Origin: Ponticaulis koreensis DSM 19734 | GTDB lineage: Bacteria; Pseudomonadota; Alphaproteobacteria; Caulobacterales; Hyphomonadaceae | Direction: 5' to 3' | DNA: 64,000 bases | Assembly: GCF_000420665.1 (NCBI RefSeq) | Contig: NZ_ATVJ01000001.1 | Coordinates: 620,001 to 684,000, forward strand | In this document: positions 15,770 through 24,491 of the stretch, piece after piece | How positions within the stretch are numbered: the first letter of the stretch is position 1 | How the letters are laid out: each line of letters starts with the position of its first letter | The notes under the pieces: model-generated | The model's database searches: none | What the model saw: only the letters and a program-made list of their open reading frames with translations | What the model was told of the DNA's origin: nothing | Position numbers and translations under genes: made by a program

Positions 15770-18163
15770 CTAACCGCGCAGCGTGCCGCCAAGCTTTTCG
15801 ATGTTTGCGATGATCTTTTTGGAGATCGCATCGATTTCAGCGTCTGTGAGCGTTTTCTCGCCCGGCTGGATGGTCACTTCCAGCGCGATGGACTTATGCC
15901 CCTCTTCAACGCCTTTGCCGACATAGACGTCGAAGACGTTCACGCCCGTGATCATCTTCTTATCAGCGCCTTGCGCGCCCTTGATGAGATCACCGGCAGC
16001 AACTTCGTCTTTCACGACGAATGCAAAGTCGCGGCGGATTGGGGTGAGGGCCTGCTTTTCAAGGACAGGCTTGGTTTTCACGCCGACCTTTTTAGGCAGA
16101 GGCAGCGCGTCTACATTCACCTCAAAGCCGACCATATTGCTGTCCACGCCAAGCGCTTTCAGAGCACGCGGGTGAAGCTCACCGAACTCGGCGACGACGT
16201 TCTTCGGCCCGAGACGCAGCGTTGCAGAGCGGCCCGGGTGCCAGTGATCCGACACAGGCTCCATAACCATCAGCTTGCTCGCATCATGACCGAGCGCATC
16301 GATCAGCGCCATTACGTCAGCTTTTGCCGCGTAAATGTCATAAGGCTCGGCCTTTCCGACCCAGTTACGAACCGTTTCAGGACGCGCGATTGCAGAGATA
16401 TAGCGGCGCTGGTCTTTCGGGCCGTCACCCAGATAGACAGGACCAGCTTCAAACAGGCGGATATCGCGCTGGCTGAAGTCTGCGTTTTTCTGCGCGGCTT
16501 TGATCAGGTTCGGCAGAATGCTTGGACGCATGCAATCAAGCTCGGACGCGACAGGGTTGTCGACAACCATCTCTTTCGCCCCTCCGCCAAAGGCAGTGGC
16601 TTCGGCTTTAGAAACAAAGCTCCATGTCACGGCCTCGAAGAAACCACGTGCAGCCATTACGCGGCGACCTGTACGCATACGGCGTTGAGGCTCTGTTAGC
16701 ACCTGACGCACACCGCCTTCCGGCTGCGGCATGGATGTGAGTGGAAGCGCGTCATAGCCTTTAATACGGATGATTTCCTCAACCATATCAGCAGACTGTT
16801 CCAGATCACGGCGCCAGCTTGGCGGCGCCACATACCAGGCTTCACCCGCATCTTCGATGTCGCCGCCAAGGTCTTTAATGATCTGGCGGATTTCAGCGGT
16901 TTTAAGCTCAACGCCCGTGAGGCGCTTCACATCATTCAGATAGAACTGAACCGGCTTTTGCGGTTTCGGGTTTGCGCCCGCAATGGTCACGTCAGATGCT
17001 TCGCCGCCGCATGTCTCCAGAATGAGCATGGTTGCAAGCTCAAGACCTTCAAGACAGCTTTGCGTATCAACACCGCGTTCGAAACGGTAGCGCGCATCAG
17101 AGATAATGCCCGTCGCGCGGCCTGTGCGTGCTGTACGGAGCGGGTCGAACCATGCGGACTCAATGAACACATCAACGGTCTCATCTGAGACGCCAGTAGA
17201 CGCGCCGCCCATAACGCCGCCAAAGCCCACTACACCGCTATCGTCAGCAATCACGCATATGTCTTCGGTGGCTGTATATTCCTTGCCATCGAGGGCGAGG
17301 AAGGTTTCGCCTTCGCGGCCGAGACGTGCCGTCAAACCGCCCTGAAGCTTGGCAACGTCATAGACATGCAGCGGGCGGCATCGATCGAGCGAGATGTAGT
17401 TCGTCACATCGACGAGCATGTTCTTCGGCAAGATGCCAACCGCTTTCAGGCGCGCCTGCATCCAATCCGGTGATGGACCATTCTTCACGCCTTTGATCAC
17501 GCGGCCTGCGAATACAGGGCAGGCTTCGGGCGCTTCGGTTGTCACCGTTACCGGACAAGGGTGCGTGCCGTTTACCGGCTTCACCTGCATCGGCGCAAAC
17601 TTGCCGAGACCGGTTGCGGCCAGATCACGCGCAATACCCAGAACGCCCAACCAGTCCGGACGGTTAGGCGTCACTTCGAAATCAATGACTGGATCGTCAA
17701 GCTCAAGCGCTTCAGCCAGCGGCATGCCAACCTTCACCTTGCCCTGAAGGTCCATAATGCCTTCATTGGCCTCACCCACGCCAAGCTCTTTGGCAGAACA
17801 CATCATGCCATAGCTTTCTACACCGCGGATTTTGCGAGGCTTTTTATCAAGAGAGAAATCAACGCCCGGAATATACGCGCCGAGCGGTGCGTAAACCGCA
17901 AACATGCCCTGACGCACATTTGGCGCGCCGCAGACAATCTGCTTCTCGCCATCAACCGTGTCGACCGTGCAGACATTCAGCTTGTCCGCATCAGGGTGTT
18001 TCTCGAAAGATTTGATCTGCGCCACGGTAAATGTCGACAGCGCCTCAGCCGGGTTCTCAACGCTTTCGACCTCAAGGCCGGCGCGCGTCATCGCCGCAAG
18101 GATCTCGTCCGTGCTGGCTTTAGTGTGAAGATGGTCCTGGAGCCAGGAAACAGTGAACTTCAT
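15770..18163 (-). CDS. pheT: Phenylalanyl-tRNA synthetase beta chain
   Basis: 797 residues, normal length. In order: N-terminal tRNA-binding EMAP-like domain (residues ~40-150), B3/B4 editing domain, B5 domain with the helix-turn-helix-like fold (~400-470), a catalytic-like core, and the C-terminal FDX-ACB anticodon-binding domain (~700-797). It forms the alpha2-beta2 enzyme with PheS. Its start overlaps the stop of the preceding gene by 4 bases (ATGA). Two non-synthetase genes lie between it and pheS. Confidence 0.98.
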   Translation of the reverse strand: MKFTVSWLQDHLHTKASTDEILAAMTRAGLEVESVENPAEALSTFTVAQIKSFEKHPDADKLNVCTVDTVDGEKQIVCGAPNVRQGMFAVYAPLGAYIPGVDFSLDKKPRKIRGVESYGMMCSAKELGVGEANEGIMDLQGKVKVGMPLAEALELDDPVIDFEVTPNRPDWLGVLGIARDLAATGLGKFAPMQVKPVNGTHPCPVTVTTEAPEACPVFAGRVIKGVKNGPSPDWMQARLKAVGILPKNMLVDVTNYISLDRCRPLHVYDVAKLQGGLTARLGREGETFLALDGKEYTATEDICVIADDSGVVGFGGVMGGASTGVSDETVDVFIESAWFDPLRTARTGRATGIISDARYRFERGVDTQSCLEGLELATMLILETCGGEASDVTIAGANPKPQKPVQFYLNDVKRLTGVELKTAEIRQIIKDLGGDIEDAGEAWYVAPPSWRRDLEQSADMVEEIIRIKGYDALPLTSMPQPEGGVRQVLTEPQRRMRTGRRVMAARGFFEAVTWSFVSKAEATAFGGGAKEMVVDNPVASELDCMRPSILPNLIKAAQKNADFSQRDIRLFEAGPVYLGDGPKDQRRYISAIARPETVRNWVGKAEPYDIYAAKADVMALIDALGHDASKLMVMEPVSDHWHPGRSATLRLGPKNVVAEFGELHPRALKALGVDSNMVGFEVNVDALPLPKKVGVKTKPVLEKQALTPIRRDFAFVVKDEVAAGDLIKGAQGADKKMITGVNVFDVYVGKGVEEGHKSIALEVTIQPGEKTLTDAEIDAISKKIIANIEKLGGTLRG

Positions 18164-18816
18164 GATTGAGACTCTTCGGTCGATGGTGAAATGGGTGTGT
18201 GTGGTACGATCTGGTCAACGATGTCTGGCAGAGCTTCGCAGCTGTTTACCTCAATCGGGCGGAGTGCGTGGCCTGCGCTGGTAGAGACCCAGCAATCATC
18301 CAGAATGGAACAATAGCAGACGAAAACCTCGGCCGGCTGGCGCGTTCCGTCCAGAAAGCTTTGTACCGCGCTCAGAAAATCACGCTCAAGGCCCTCAGCG
18401 CCCGGCCATTCCGCGCCAATGGTGCGAACACTATCGCCCTGACGGATGACACGGCCGCGCAGTGCCTGATTGGAATAGGCCGGTAGTCCGTATGTTTCTT
18501 CCAGACTGTCCGTGATGAAATAGCGGACCATCTCATCAAATGAGCGAGTGTCTTCGCGGCCCGGAATACGGATCAGATAATCTTCGATCAGCGCGGGGCC
18601 GACGCCCGCGTTCTGCACGTCGAATTCATAAAGCGCGCCGCCAGCAGGCGTAGAGGTATTGTGCTGAAGCTGCAGGATCGGCCAGACGTCGGCCTTCTCC
18701 TGAGAGCGCATGACACGCGCCTGATCCCACGCAATGAACACCGCCGCAATCGACGATATCACCGCACAAATGGCGATCAGCATTTCAGCCTTATTACCCT
18801 TGCCCATTGCCGCCAC
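18160..18816 (-). CDS. Uncharacterised membrane-anchored protein inside the pheS-pheT operon
   Basis: 218 residues. One N-terminal membrane helix (residues ~11-29, IAICAVISSIAAVFIAW) is followed by an outside-facing or cytoplasmic beta-rich domain with an ALYEFDVQNAGVGPALIEDY segment. That segment resembles a small beta-sandwich seen in many anchored proteins. It begins directly after the ASCH gene and overlaps pheT by 4 bases, so translational coupling is likely. The function is not known, and its presence in a synthetase operon is not explained by the product. Confidence 0.75.
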   Translation of the reverse strand: MAAMGKGNKAEMLIAICAVISSIAAVFIAWDQARVMRSQEKADVWPILQLQHNTSTPAGGALYEFDVQNAGVGPALIEDYLIRIPGREDTRSFDEMVRYFITDSLEETYGLPAYSNQALRGRVIRQGDSVRTIGAEWPGAEGLERDFLSAVQSFLDGTRQPAEVFVCYCSILDDCWVSTSAGHALRPIEVNSCEALPDIVDQIVPHTPISPSTEESQS

Positions 18817-19266
18817 CTAAACCGTTTCGCCCGCGCGTTCGCGGCGGAGATGATCTGCAGCGCCAGCGGCAAAGTCATCATCCAGAATAGAGAGAACACG
18901 GAAGGTCTCAAACACGACCTCCATATCCTCGGCGAATGTACCCTCACGGGTGAAGTAGTCTTTGTGGGCGTCCTGCCAGTATTTGAGCGACAGATCGCCC
19001 TCGCCTTCCAGCGCGGCCATTTCCTGCGTCATCTCATTATAGCGCAGATGCGTCACGGTTTCTGTTTCAAGCACGGCAACAGGGCGGTCCGCCCCGTCGA
19101 CCAGAACGCCGCGTTCGCCCGGATGGCTCCACTCATTGTGGACCCTGGCAGAGCACGTACCGGTTTTGACACCCGCCACAATCAATGCAGCGAGCCTGTC
19201 TGCCAGTTCAGGGCTATCCCCGAACGGCCAACGCGGCAGCGTCTCGATATTCTGGCTTGCTCTCAA
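18817..19266 (-). CDS. ASCH domain protein
   Basis: 149 residues. The ASCH signature [20 protein letters not shown] lies near residues 20-38, followed by a [14 protein letters not shown] segment typical of the family. ASCH domains bind RNA or modified nucleosides; some are RNases or amidohydrolases. I chose TTG at 19266 because GGAGGG (19277-19272) stands five bases upstream and the TTG overlaps the pheS stop (TTGA). An ATG at 19299 would instead overlap pheS by 37 bases. The product may work on tRNA, given its place between pheS and pheT; that is inference. Confidence 0.82.
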   Translation of the reverse strand: MRASQNIETLPRWPFGDSPELADRLAALIVAGVKTGTCSARVHNEWSHPGERGVLVDGADRPVAVLETETVTHLRYNEMTQEMAALEGEGDLSLKYWQDAHKDYFTREGTFAEDMEVVFETFRVLSILDDDFAAGAADHLRRERAGETV

Positions 19267-20336
19267 GAAAGCCCTCCGGAGAGGCTCGGCAGGAGCCATG
19301 GGGTGAAGCCATAATGTGAGAGCCAGCGCACATCGCTTTCAAAATACGGGCGCAGGTCCGGCATGCCATATTTCAGCATCGCCAGACGGTCGACGCCCAT
19401 ACCAAAGGCGAAGCCCTGATATTCGTTCGGGTCGAGGCCGCAATTGCGCAGCACATTCGGGTGCACCATGCCGGAGCCAAGCACCTCAAGCCAGTCTTCG
19501 CCCTGACCAACCTTCACCGTACCGCCTGAGCGGTCGCATTTCACGTCCATCTCAGCGGATGGCTCTGTGAACGGGAAGAAGTGCGGGCGGAAACGGGTTT
19601 CAACTTCGTCGACCTCGAAGAAGGCGCGCGCAAAGTCGGTGAGGCAGCCTTTGAGGTGACCCATATGGCTGACCTTATCAATGACGAGACCTTCGACCTG
19701 GTGGAACATTGGTGTGTGGGTCGCATCCCAGTCATTACGGTAGACGCGACCCGGAATGATCACACGGATTGGCGGCTCCTGGCTCATCATCGTGCGGATC
19801 TGAACCGGCGATGTGTGCGTGCGCAGAACTTTGCGCTCGCCTTCTGCGTCCGGTGTCATAAAGAATGTGTCGTGATCTTCGCGCGCTGGGTGGCCAATCG
19901 GGAAGTTCAGCGCCGTGAAGTTATGAAAGTCATCTTCGATGTCCGGGCCTTCAGCCACAGCAAAGCCCATTGCGCCGAAGATTTCCTCGATTTCTTCAAA
20001 CACCTGCATGACGGGGTGAAGCGTACCGGTGCGGTAAGGACGCGGCGGCAGGGTGAGATCAGCTTTCTCGCTGGCGAGGCGCGCATCGAGCTCGGCATCT
20101 TCGAGCGTCGTCTTGCGGGCATCAATCGCGTCACCGAGACGATTTTTCAGCGCGTTGAGCTTCGGCCCCATCTCTTTACGCTCTTCCGGGTCCATGCCGC
20201 CGAGCGTTTTCATAAGGCCGGAAACGCGGCCCTTTTTGCCAAGCTCTGCAACGCGAATGCCGTCCAGCGCGGCCAGATCGCCTGCGCCATTGATGGCTGT
20301 GAGAACTTCGGCTTCAATGTTTTCAATGTCGGACAT
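19263..20336 (-). CDS. pheS: Phenylalanyl-tRNA synthetase alpha chain
   Basis: 357 residues. An N-terminal coiled coil (~1-90) binds tRNA. The class II catalytic core includes DTFFMTPD, the motif 2 region RVYRND and [12 protein letters not shown], with the motif 3 segment [14 protein letters not shown] near the end. It catalyses Phe-tRNA(Phe) formation with PheT. The ATG at 20336 gives the usual [11 protein letters not shown] beginning. rplT and rpmI, its classic neighbours, are upstream on the same strand but separated by an opposite-strand gene and a terminator. Confidence 0.98.
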   Translation of the reverse strand: MSDIENIEAEVLTAINGAGDLAALDGIRVAELGKKGRVSGLMKTLGGMDPEERKEMGPKLNALKNRLGDAIDARKTTLEDAELDARLASEKADLTLPPRPYRTGTLHPVMQVFEEIEEIFGAMGFAVAEGPDIEDDFHNFTALNFPIGHPAREDHDTFFMTPDAEGERKVLRTHTSPVQIRTMMSQEPPIRVIIPGRVYRNDWDATHTPMFHQVEGLVIDKVSHMGHLKGCLTDFARAFFEVDEVETRFRPHFFPFTEPSAEMDVKCDRSGGTVKVGQGEDWLEVLGSGMVHPNVLRNCGLDPNEYQGFAFGMGVDRLAMLKYGMPDLRPYFESDVRWLSHYGFTPWLLPSLSGGLS

Positions 20337-20468
20337 GTGACTTCGAGACTTTCAACGCGATGATTTTAGTTTGGGCCTATTTACCAATCTAACAGTATAA
20401 AGCTAGCCAGAGCTTTTCTTCACTCAGCTTCTTTGTAAATCTGTTCGATATCAGACAGGAGTTTCGGT

Positions 20469-20984
20469 GTGATAGCGACGAGAGAAAGTTGGAAGTCCGA
20501 GCCATTCACACCGAATGGAAGTCTTCCATATATGGAAACTTTCTCGATCGATGAATTTGAGAAAATATCGACAGGCGTCATTCCAGTACAAATGGAAGAC
20601 AAGTGGTTCATATTCATGGAAGGCACTCGCTTATTCTTTCATCGAAGCTGGACAGGTCAGGCCGTCTATTGTGTGACCTTCATTCGTCACGGTGACTCCG
20701 TAAGCGTCGAAAGTGCTATGATTTCCGATGCTATCAAACAGCCTGTCGACCTTAATTATCACTCAAAATTGCTCCATTGGCTGATTGGCGTTCTTTTACT
20801 TGATCAACCTCTAAAGTTTCCCGTGCCATCGAAAATTTCTACCAAGCAAGTTTCGGCGTATCAGCACCATATTGCCGGAACAGGGTTTGAAGCAGATAAA
20901 CCTGAGGAGGTGTCGTCTGGCACAGGCGGACTTAAACAAAGCGGACCCAAAAAGCTGAAACGTTGGTGGAAATTCTGGAACTAA
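20469..20984 (+). CDS. Uncharacterised protein between rplT and pheS
   Basis: 171 residues, unknown family. The central part is regular (FSIDEFEKISTGVIPVQMED, then KWFIFMEGTRLFFHRSWTG), suggesting a compact alpha/beta fold; the last 40 residues are low-complexity and basic (KKLKRWWKFWN). The start is GTG at 20469 with AGGAG seven bases upstream. It runs against its neighbours and interrupts the usual rpmI-rplT-pheS-pheT order. Insertion of an accessory gene is likely. Confidence 0.72.
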   Translation: MIATRESWKSEPFTPNGSLPYMETFSIDEFEKISTGVIPVQMEDKWFIFMEGTRLFFHRSWTGQAVYCVTFIRHGDSVSVESAMISDAIKQPVDLNYHSKLLHWLIGVLLLDQPLKFPVPSKISTKQVSAYQHHIAGTGFEADKPEEVSSGTGGLKQSGPKKLKRWWKFWN

Positions 20985-21006
20985 CCAATGGAAGTTCGCC
21001 AATACG

Positions 21007-21036
21007 AAAACGACCGCTGCTGAAAGGCAACGGTCG
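21007..21036 (-). terminator. Terminator of the rpmI-rplT operon
   Basis: On the minus strand a 10-bp stem, CGACCGTTGC with GCAGCGGTCG (one G-T pair), spans 21036-21011 and is followed by TTTT. It lies 31 bases past the rplT stop. Confidence 0.75.
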
Positions 21037-21067
21037 CTTTGTTGGAACAGTCCTGTGCGCGGTCTGA

Positions 21068-21433
21068 TTAAGCAGCCAGCGCAGCCTTGGCCTGTTCCAT
21101 TACAGCTTTAAACGCAGCAGGTTCGTTGATCGCGAGATCAGAAAGAACCTTACGGTCCATGTCGATGCCAGCCTTGTGAACACCGTCGATGAAACGAGAG
21201 TATGTCATCGTGTCGTCGAGTTCACGAACAGCAGCGTTCAGACGCTGGATCCAGAGAGAGCGGAAAGTACGCTTCTTCTGCTTACGGCCAACATATGCGT
21301 ACTGACCAGCCTTCTGGACGGCAGCATTTGCTGTGCGGAAAGTGTTTTTACGGCGGCCATAATAGCCTTTTGCCGCTTTGATAATTTTCTTGTGCCGAGC
21401 GTGCGCGGGCACCTTGTTACGGGAGCGTGCCAT
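21068..21433 (-). CDS. rplT: 50S ribosomal protein L20
   Basis: 121 residues with the typical basic beginning ([20 protein letters not shown]) and [11 protein letters not shown]. It binds 23S rRNA early in assembly of the large subunit. It is transcribed with rpmI just upstream (28 bases). infC is not in the window. Confidence 0.98.
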   Translation of the reverse strand: MARSRNKVPAHARHKKIIKAAKGYYGRRKNTFRTANAAVQKAGQYAYVGRKQKKRTFRSLWIQRLNAAVRELDDTMTYSRFIDGVHKAGIDMDRKVLSDLAINEPAAFKAVMEQAKAALAA

Positions 21434-21460
21434 GTGTCTAAATCCTTCTCAGCTTACGCG

Positions 21461-21664
21461 TTATTTCGTGCCGTATGGCAGCCAGCTCTTCACACGAGCC
21501 TCGTCTGCTTTTGCAGCAACAGATGTGCCGCGGTTCTGGCGGATATATTTCGCGTTGTGGCTGATCAGGCGGTGACGCTTACCAGCAACACCATGCTTGA
21601 GCTTGCCCGTAGCAGTGATCTTGAACCGCTTTGCAGCGGCCTTTTTGGTTTTCATCTTCGGCAT
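21461..21664 (-). CDS. rpmI: 50S ribosomal protein L35
   Basis: 67 residues starting MPKMKTKKAAAKRF, highly basic. Two ATGs stand close together; the one at 21664 has AAGGAG six bases upstream and gives the family start. It is first of the rpmI-rplT pair; the broken luxI lies upstream. Confidence 0.97.
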   Translation of the reverse strand: MPKMKTKKAAAKRFKITATGKLKHGVAGKRHRLISHNAKYIRQNRGTSVAAKADEARVKSWLPYGTK

Positions 21665-21796
21665 TTTCATCTCCTTGCGCAAAGCGCATCTGATAGTTTC
21701 TCCGTGAGGCAATGCCTGGCGCCTCTTTGGAGCAAACAGCGCTTATACGCAAAAAGAGGGGAAATTCAAGTCCGGAATCGGCCCTGTTTCCCGCTT

Positions 21797-22648
21797 TTAC
21801 GAGGCCTGGCGGTCTGCCGCATCTTCCCGAACCGGAATGAGGGTTTTGGTGAAGGCCTCAATCGCAGAGATGGAGGCATCCACATTGCCGGTTTCTTTTA
21901 CCGAATTCAGCTCGTTGACGAGCATATCGGCCGCAGTACGCATACGGTCAAGTTCGATCTGGTTCATCGGTTGCTCCTTACGCATCGCAGCTGCGCGACG
22001 CTTCTTCTCGAGTTCGGTCAGCGGAAGTGGTGGTTCGATTTCGAACAGAACCTGTTCGTAAATCCCCATCTTGTTTCGGGTATCGATCAGCACGTGCGGG
22101 CCCGCCTCGATCATCACGGCGACAGCATCACCATCGCCATCATCAAAGTGCTGTGGATCGCCCAGATATTCGACGGGCCAGACCTTCGCCATACGGTCGA
22201 CAAAGACCGTATCCATCAGACAGGTGAAGTCAGTAATGCCGCGATCGACGGCGAATTCCATAATCCCGCACAGCAGCGTTTTCTGTGCATCAGCGATCAC
22301 ACCCTCATGACGACGGCGCGCATGTGGCGCAATCATCCAGCGGGTGAGGTCCCAGATCGCTTCATCACGCGGCGGCTCACCGTTGATATACTCGGTCAGC
22401 TTATCGCCCATAAGGTATGGCGTATCTGTCGGATTGAGGCGAAAAGTCGCCAGAATCTTCCCATGCCGGTCAAGGTTCATGAGATAGACCGCATGTTCGT
22501 TATCGAACTCGTCCGTCTCACGACCATCTGCAGAGGTGAGATTGGTCCAGCCACGTTGTTTTACATAAAACTAGTGGCGCATGCGGAACATCTCATCGAG
22601 CTGCTTGGCATAGAGGTGTTGGTTTCTGATTGTTACGACGTGTATCAC
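21797..22648 (-). pseudogene. LuxI-type acyl-homoserine-lactone synthase interrupted by an amber codon
   Basis: Read from GTG at 22648, the frame gives the LuxI N-terminus (IHVVTIRNQHLYAKQLDEMF, then RMRH), then TAG at 22573-22571, then FYVKQRGWTNLTS and EFDNEHAVYLMNLD, FRLNPT and IWDLTRW. The TAG replaces the residue expected within the conserved R-x-x-VF region. After it the next in-frame start is ATG at 22480, which would lose the conserved N-terminal Phe, Trp and Asp residues. The C-terminus adds about 55 helical residues. The usual Glu of E-x-S-R is Asp here (DLTRW). No LuxR gene is in the window. Nonsense-inactivated is most likely; a sequencing error or read-through is possible. Confidence 0.82.
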
Positions 22649-22794
22649 GTGCGACCCCCATCATTTCCTGTAGGGATAGAACGACACAAAACGAGAACAT
22701 CTGAAATGATGGAAATCCACCAATTGGACCATCAATCGATCAAAAAAGTTCAATTTTAAGAGTGATCAAGCTAGCTTTTACAGCTTCAACGCGC

Positions 22795-23559
22795 CTAGCT
22801 GGACGGCATGGTTCCGTTCAACACACTGCGCCCGCCATCAAGTTCAAGCGCGTGTCCATTCACGTAGGCGCCTTCCGAAGACGCCAGATAATAAGCCGCT
22901 TCGGCAATCTCCGAAGCACGCGCGGCACGCTTCAGCGGGGTACGCTCTTTCAGCCAGCTCTCGGTTTCCTCACTGTGAGGACGAACGGCAACAATCGCGT
23001 TAGAGCGGATTTTGCAAGGTGCATACTCCAGTGCCAGAGCCTTCATGACTGAAAGCACAGAGCCCTGCGTCACCGTGTTGAGCGCACTGCCCGGATTACC
23101 TGCGATCGCCGCACGGCTGAGAAGTTGTATGAAAGACTTTTTATAAGGCACGCGCTCTGCATTATCTTCGTGCGCGCGAAGCTCAGCCACCATTTCACGG
23201 CCGAACACCTGTCCGGCCATCAGCGCCGTTGTCGTGGTTTGCTTGAGTTCCTGTGTCACCCGCTCAAGGGTGAGGTCATCCATATCAATCGGATCAGACA
23301 ATGGCGGAATATTGAGAACAACATCAACGCCGTCAAACTGTTCGAGCATACCCGACAGGGCGTTTTTCAGCCCGAGCCGGGTAGACTGGTTTTCAGAGAG
23401 ATAGCTGGCCAGATCTCCAAGATCATCCTTAGCGCGAGCCAATGCCTTTTGGTCGTCCTCCACAATCATGACGGACCAACCGGATTCAGCAAACTTACGC
23501 GCACAGCTTGCGCCAACGCCTTTTCCAAGGCCCAGAATAACAATTGCCGGCGCGCGCAT
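22795..23559 (-). CDS. SDR-fold protein lacking the catalytic Tyr and Lys
   Basis: 254 residues with the short-chain dehydrogenase fold: glycine loop GLGKGVG (residues 10-16), Ser148 in LLSRAAIAG, and a C-terminal NGHALELDGG. Where YxxxK is expected, 13 residues after the Ser, the chain has Asn161 and Gln165 (NTVTQ). The VLNIPP segment stands in for the NNAG motif. Normal oxidoreductase chemistry is therefore unlikely. It may be a binding or regulatory SDR. It stands on the same strand upstream of luxI, about 150 bases away. Confidence 0.82.
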   Translation of the reverse strand: MRAPAIVILGLGKGVGASCARKFAESGWSVMIVEDDQKALARAKDDLGDLASYLSENQSTRLGLKNALSGMLEQFDGVDVVLNIPPLSDPIDMDDLTLERVTQELKQTTTTALMAGQVFGREMVAELRAHEDNAERVPYKKSFIQLLSRAAIAGNPGSALNTVTQGSVLSVMKALALEYAPCKIRSNAIVAVRPHSEETESWLKERTPLKRAARASEIAEAAYYLASSEGAYVNGHALELDGGRSVLNGTMPSS

Positions 23560-23672
23560 CTCTATGCCTTCCGTTTCCAGCTGAGTTCAATCGGCATTCC
23601 ATGCCACGCTCAGGCGGTCAAGCCAAAGCAGGCCGCCTGACGGTTATGGTCTCTGCCGGACCCGGAGTATTT

Positions 23673-23849
23673 TTAACTGTTGAGATCACCTCGAAGAGAC
23701 TGGATCTCTTCCTTCAGTTTCAGCTTCTCTCGTTTCATGCGCGACATTTTGAGAGAGTCAGAGGAAGGTCTTTTCGACTCTTCCTGCAGTGCATCGTCAA
23801 TCTTCTTATGACGGGTGGAAAGTTCCTGCAGATGATTTTCTAAACTCAT
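23673..23849 (-). CDS. YdcH family (DUF465) small protein 1
   Basis: 58 residues: MSLENHLQELSTRHKKIDDA, then LKMSRMKREKLKLKEEIQSL. This is the YdcH/DUF465 pattern, a two-helix hairpin with a KKEKLRLKDEI-like second helix. The function is unknown. It is divergently placed to a second YdcH-like gene 178 bases away. Confidence 0.85.
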   Translation of the reverse strand: MSLENHLQELSTRHKKIDDALQEESKRPSSDSLKMSRMKREKLKLKEEIQSLRGDLNS

Positions 23850-24027
23850 CGCTTCGAGCCTCCTTTGCTGAGCAATACATCAAAGCATGAAGTCACAAAC
23901 TCGTCACGTATTGACTCTCCGAAAAAGTGCATCTGCGAGACGTTTTTTCGCGCGTCGGTAAATGTTTCACTTTTATCCACAGCCAAAATTTGTTAATGGA
24001 ACGGCCTCTTTCTTAAAGGTTACGGCC

Positions 24028-24249
24028 ATGGACGGCACACATTTCGATTTTGATGAGACAACGCGTCAGTTGCAGGCGCGCCTTGATCAGCTCGAAGCCG
24101 AGCACCGCCTGCTTGATGAACAGGTCACGGCGCAGCAACTGGCTGGCGCGGACATGATCACTCTTCAGCGCCTGAAGCGCGAAAAGCTGCGCCTGAAAGA
24201 CGAGATTTCCCGTGTACGGGGCCTGATCCGCCCGGATATCATCGCCTGA
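24028..24249 (+). CDS. YdcH family (DUF465) small protein 2
   Basis: 73 residues (MDGTHFDFDETTRQLQARL, then LQRLKREKLRLKDEI). The second helix is the family hallmark. ATG at 24028 has AAAGG upstream with suitable spacing; an earlier ATG at 23962 does not. It is a paralogue of the divergent 23673-23849 gene. Confidence 0.85.
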   Translation: MDGTHFDFDETTRQLQARLDQLEAEHRLLDEQVTAQQLAGADMITLQRLKREKLRLKDEISRVRGLIRPDIIA

Positions 24250-24297
24250 TCGAAGGCCGCTAAGCGCCGAACATAGCCATAACCGTACCAAACGCCC

Positions 24298-24316
24298 GCA
24301 AAAGCAGTGCTTTTGC
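24298..24316. other. Perfect 8-bp hairpin in the 24250-24491 gap
   Basis: GCAAAAGC-AGT-GCTTTTGC. It is not followed by a T run on either strand, so it is not a clear terminator. The 242-base gap holds no supported gene. Confidence 0.4.
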
Positions 24317-24491
24317 ACACTCTGCCATATTCTCGACATGCTGCCCGTTTTTACAGAAGCGGTCTGTTTCATTTGATGTTTCGGGCGGCTGACCATTCTG
24401 AGAGCAGAAGCTGACCTGCTCACAGGGCTAATGACCACAAACTGGCACACAGAATGCACAGCCGGAGCTGTATTCAAAACCGGGTGAAAAA

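Noticed and set aside
15737-16699. Long open frame on the plus strand opposite pheT
   Set aside because: Shadow of pheT; the protein has no recognisable domain and codon pattern is that of the antisense of a real gene.
20337-20468. Phe attenuator or T-box leader ahead of pheS
   Set aside because: No leader peptide with Phe codons and no T-box motif is visible.
21837-22480. Functional truncated LuxI starting at ATG 22480
   Set aside because: It would lack the conserved N-terminal residues that shape the active site; the homologous sequence upstream shows the gene was longer.
22649-22760. lux box (LuxR operator) upstream of luxI
   Set aside because: The inverted repeat found is two 10-bp arms 35 bases apart, not a contiguous 18-20 bp lux-box, and no luxR is present.
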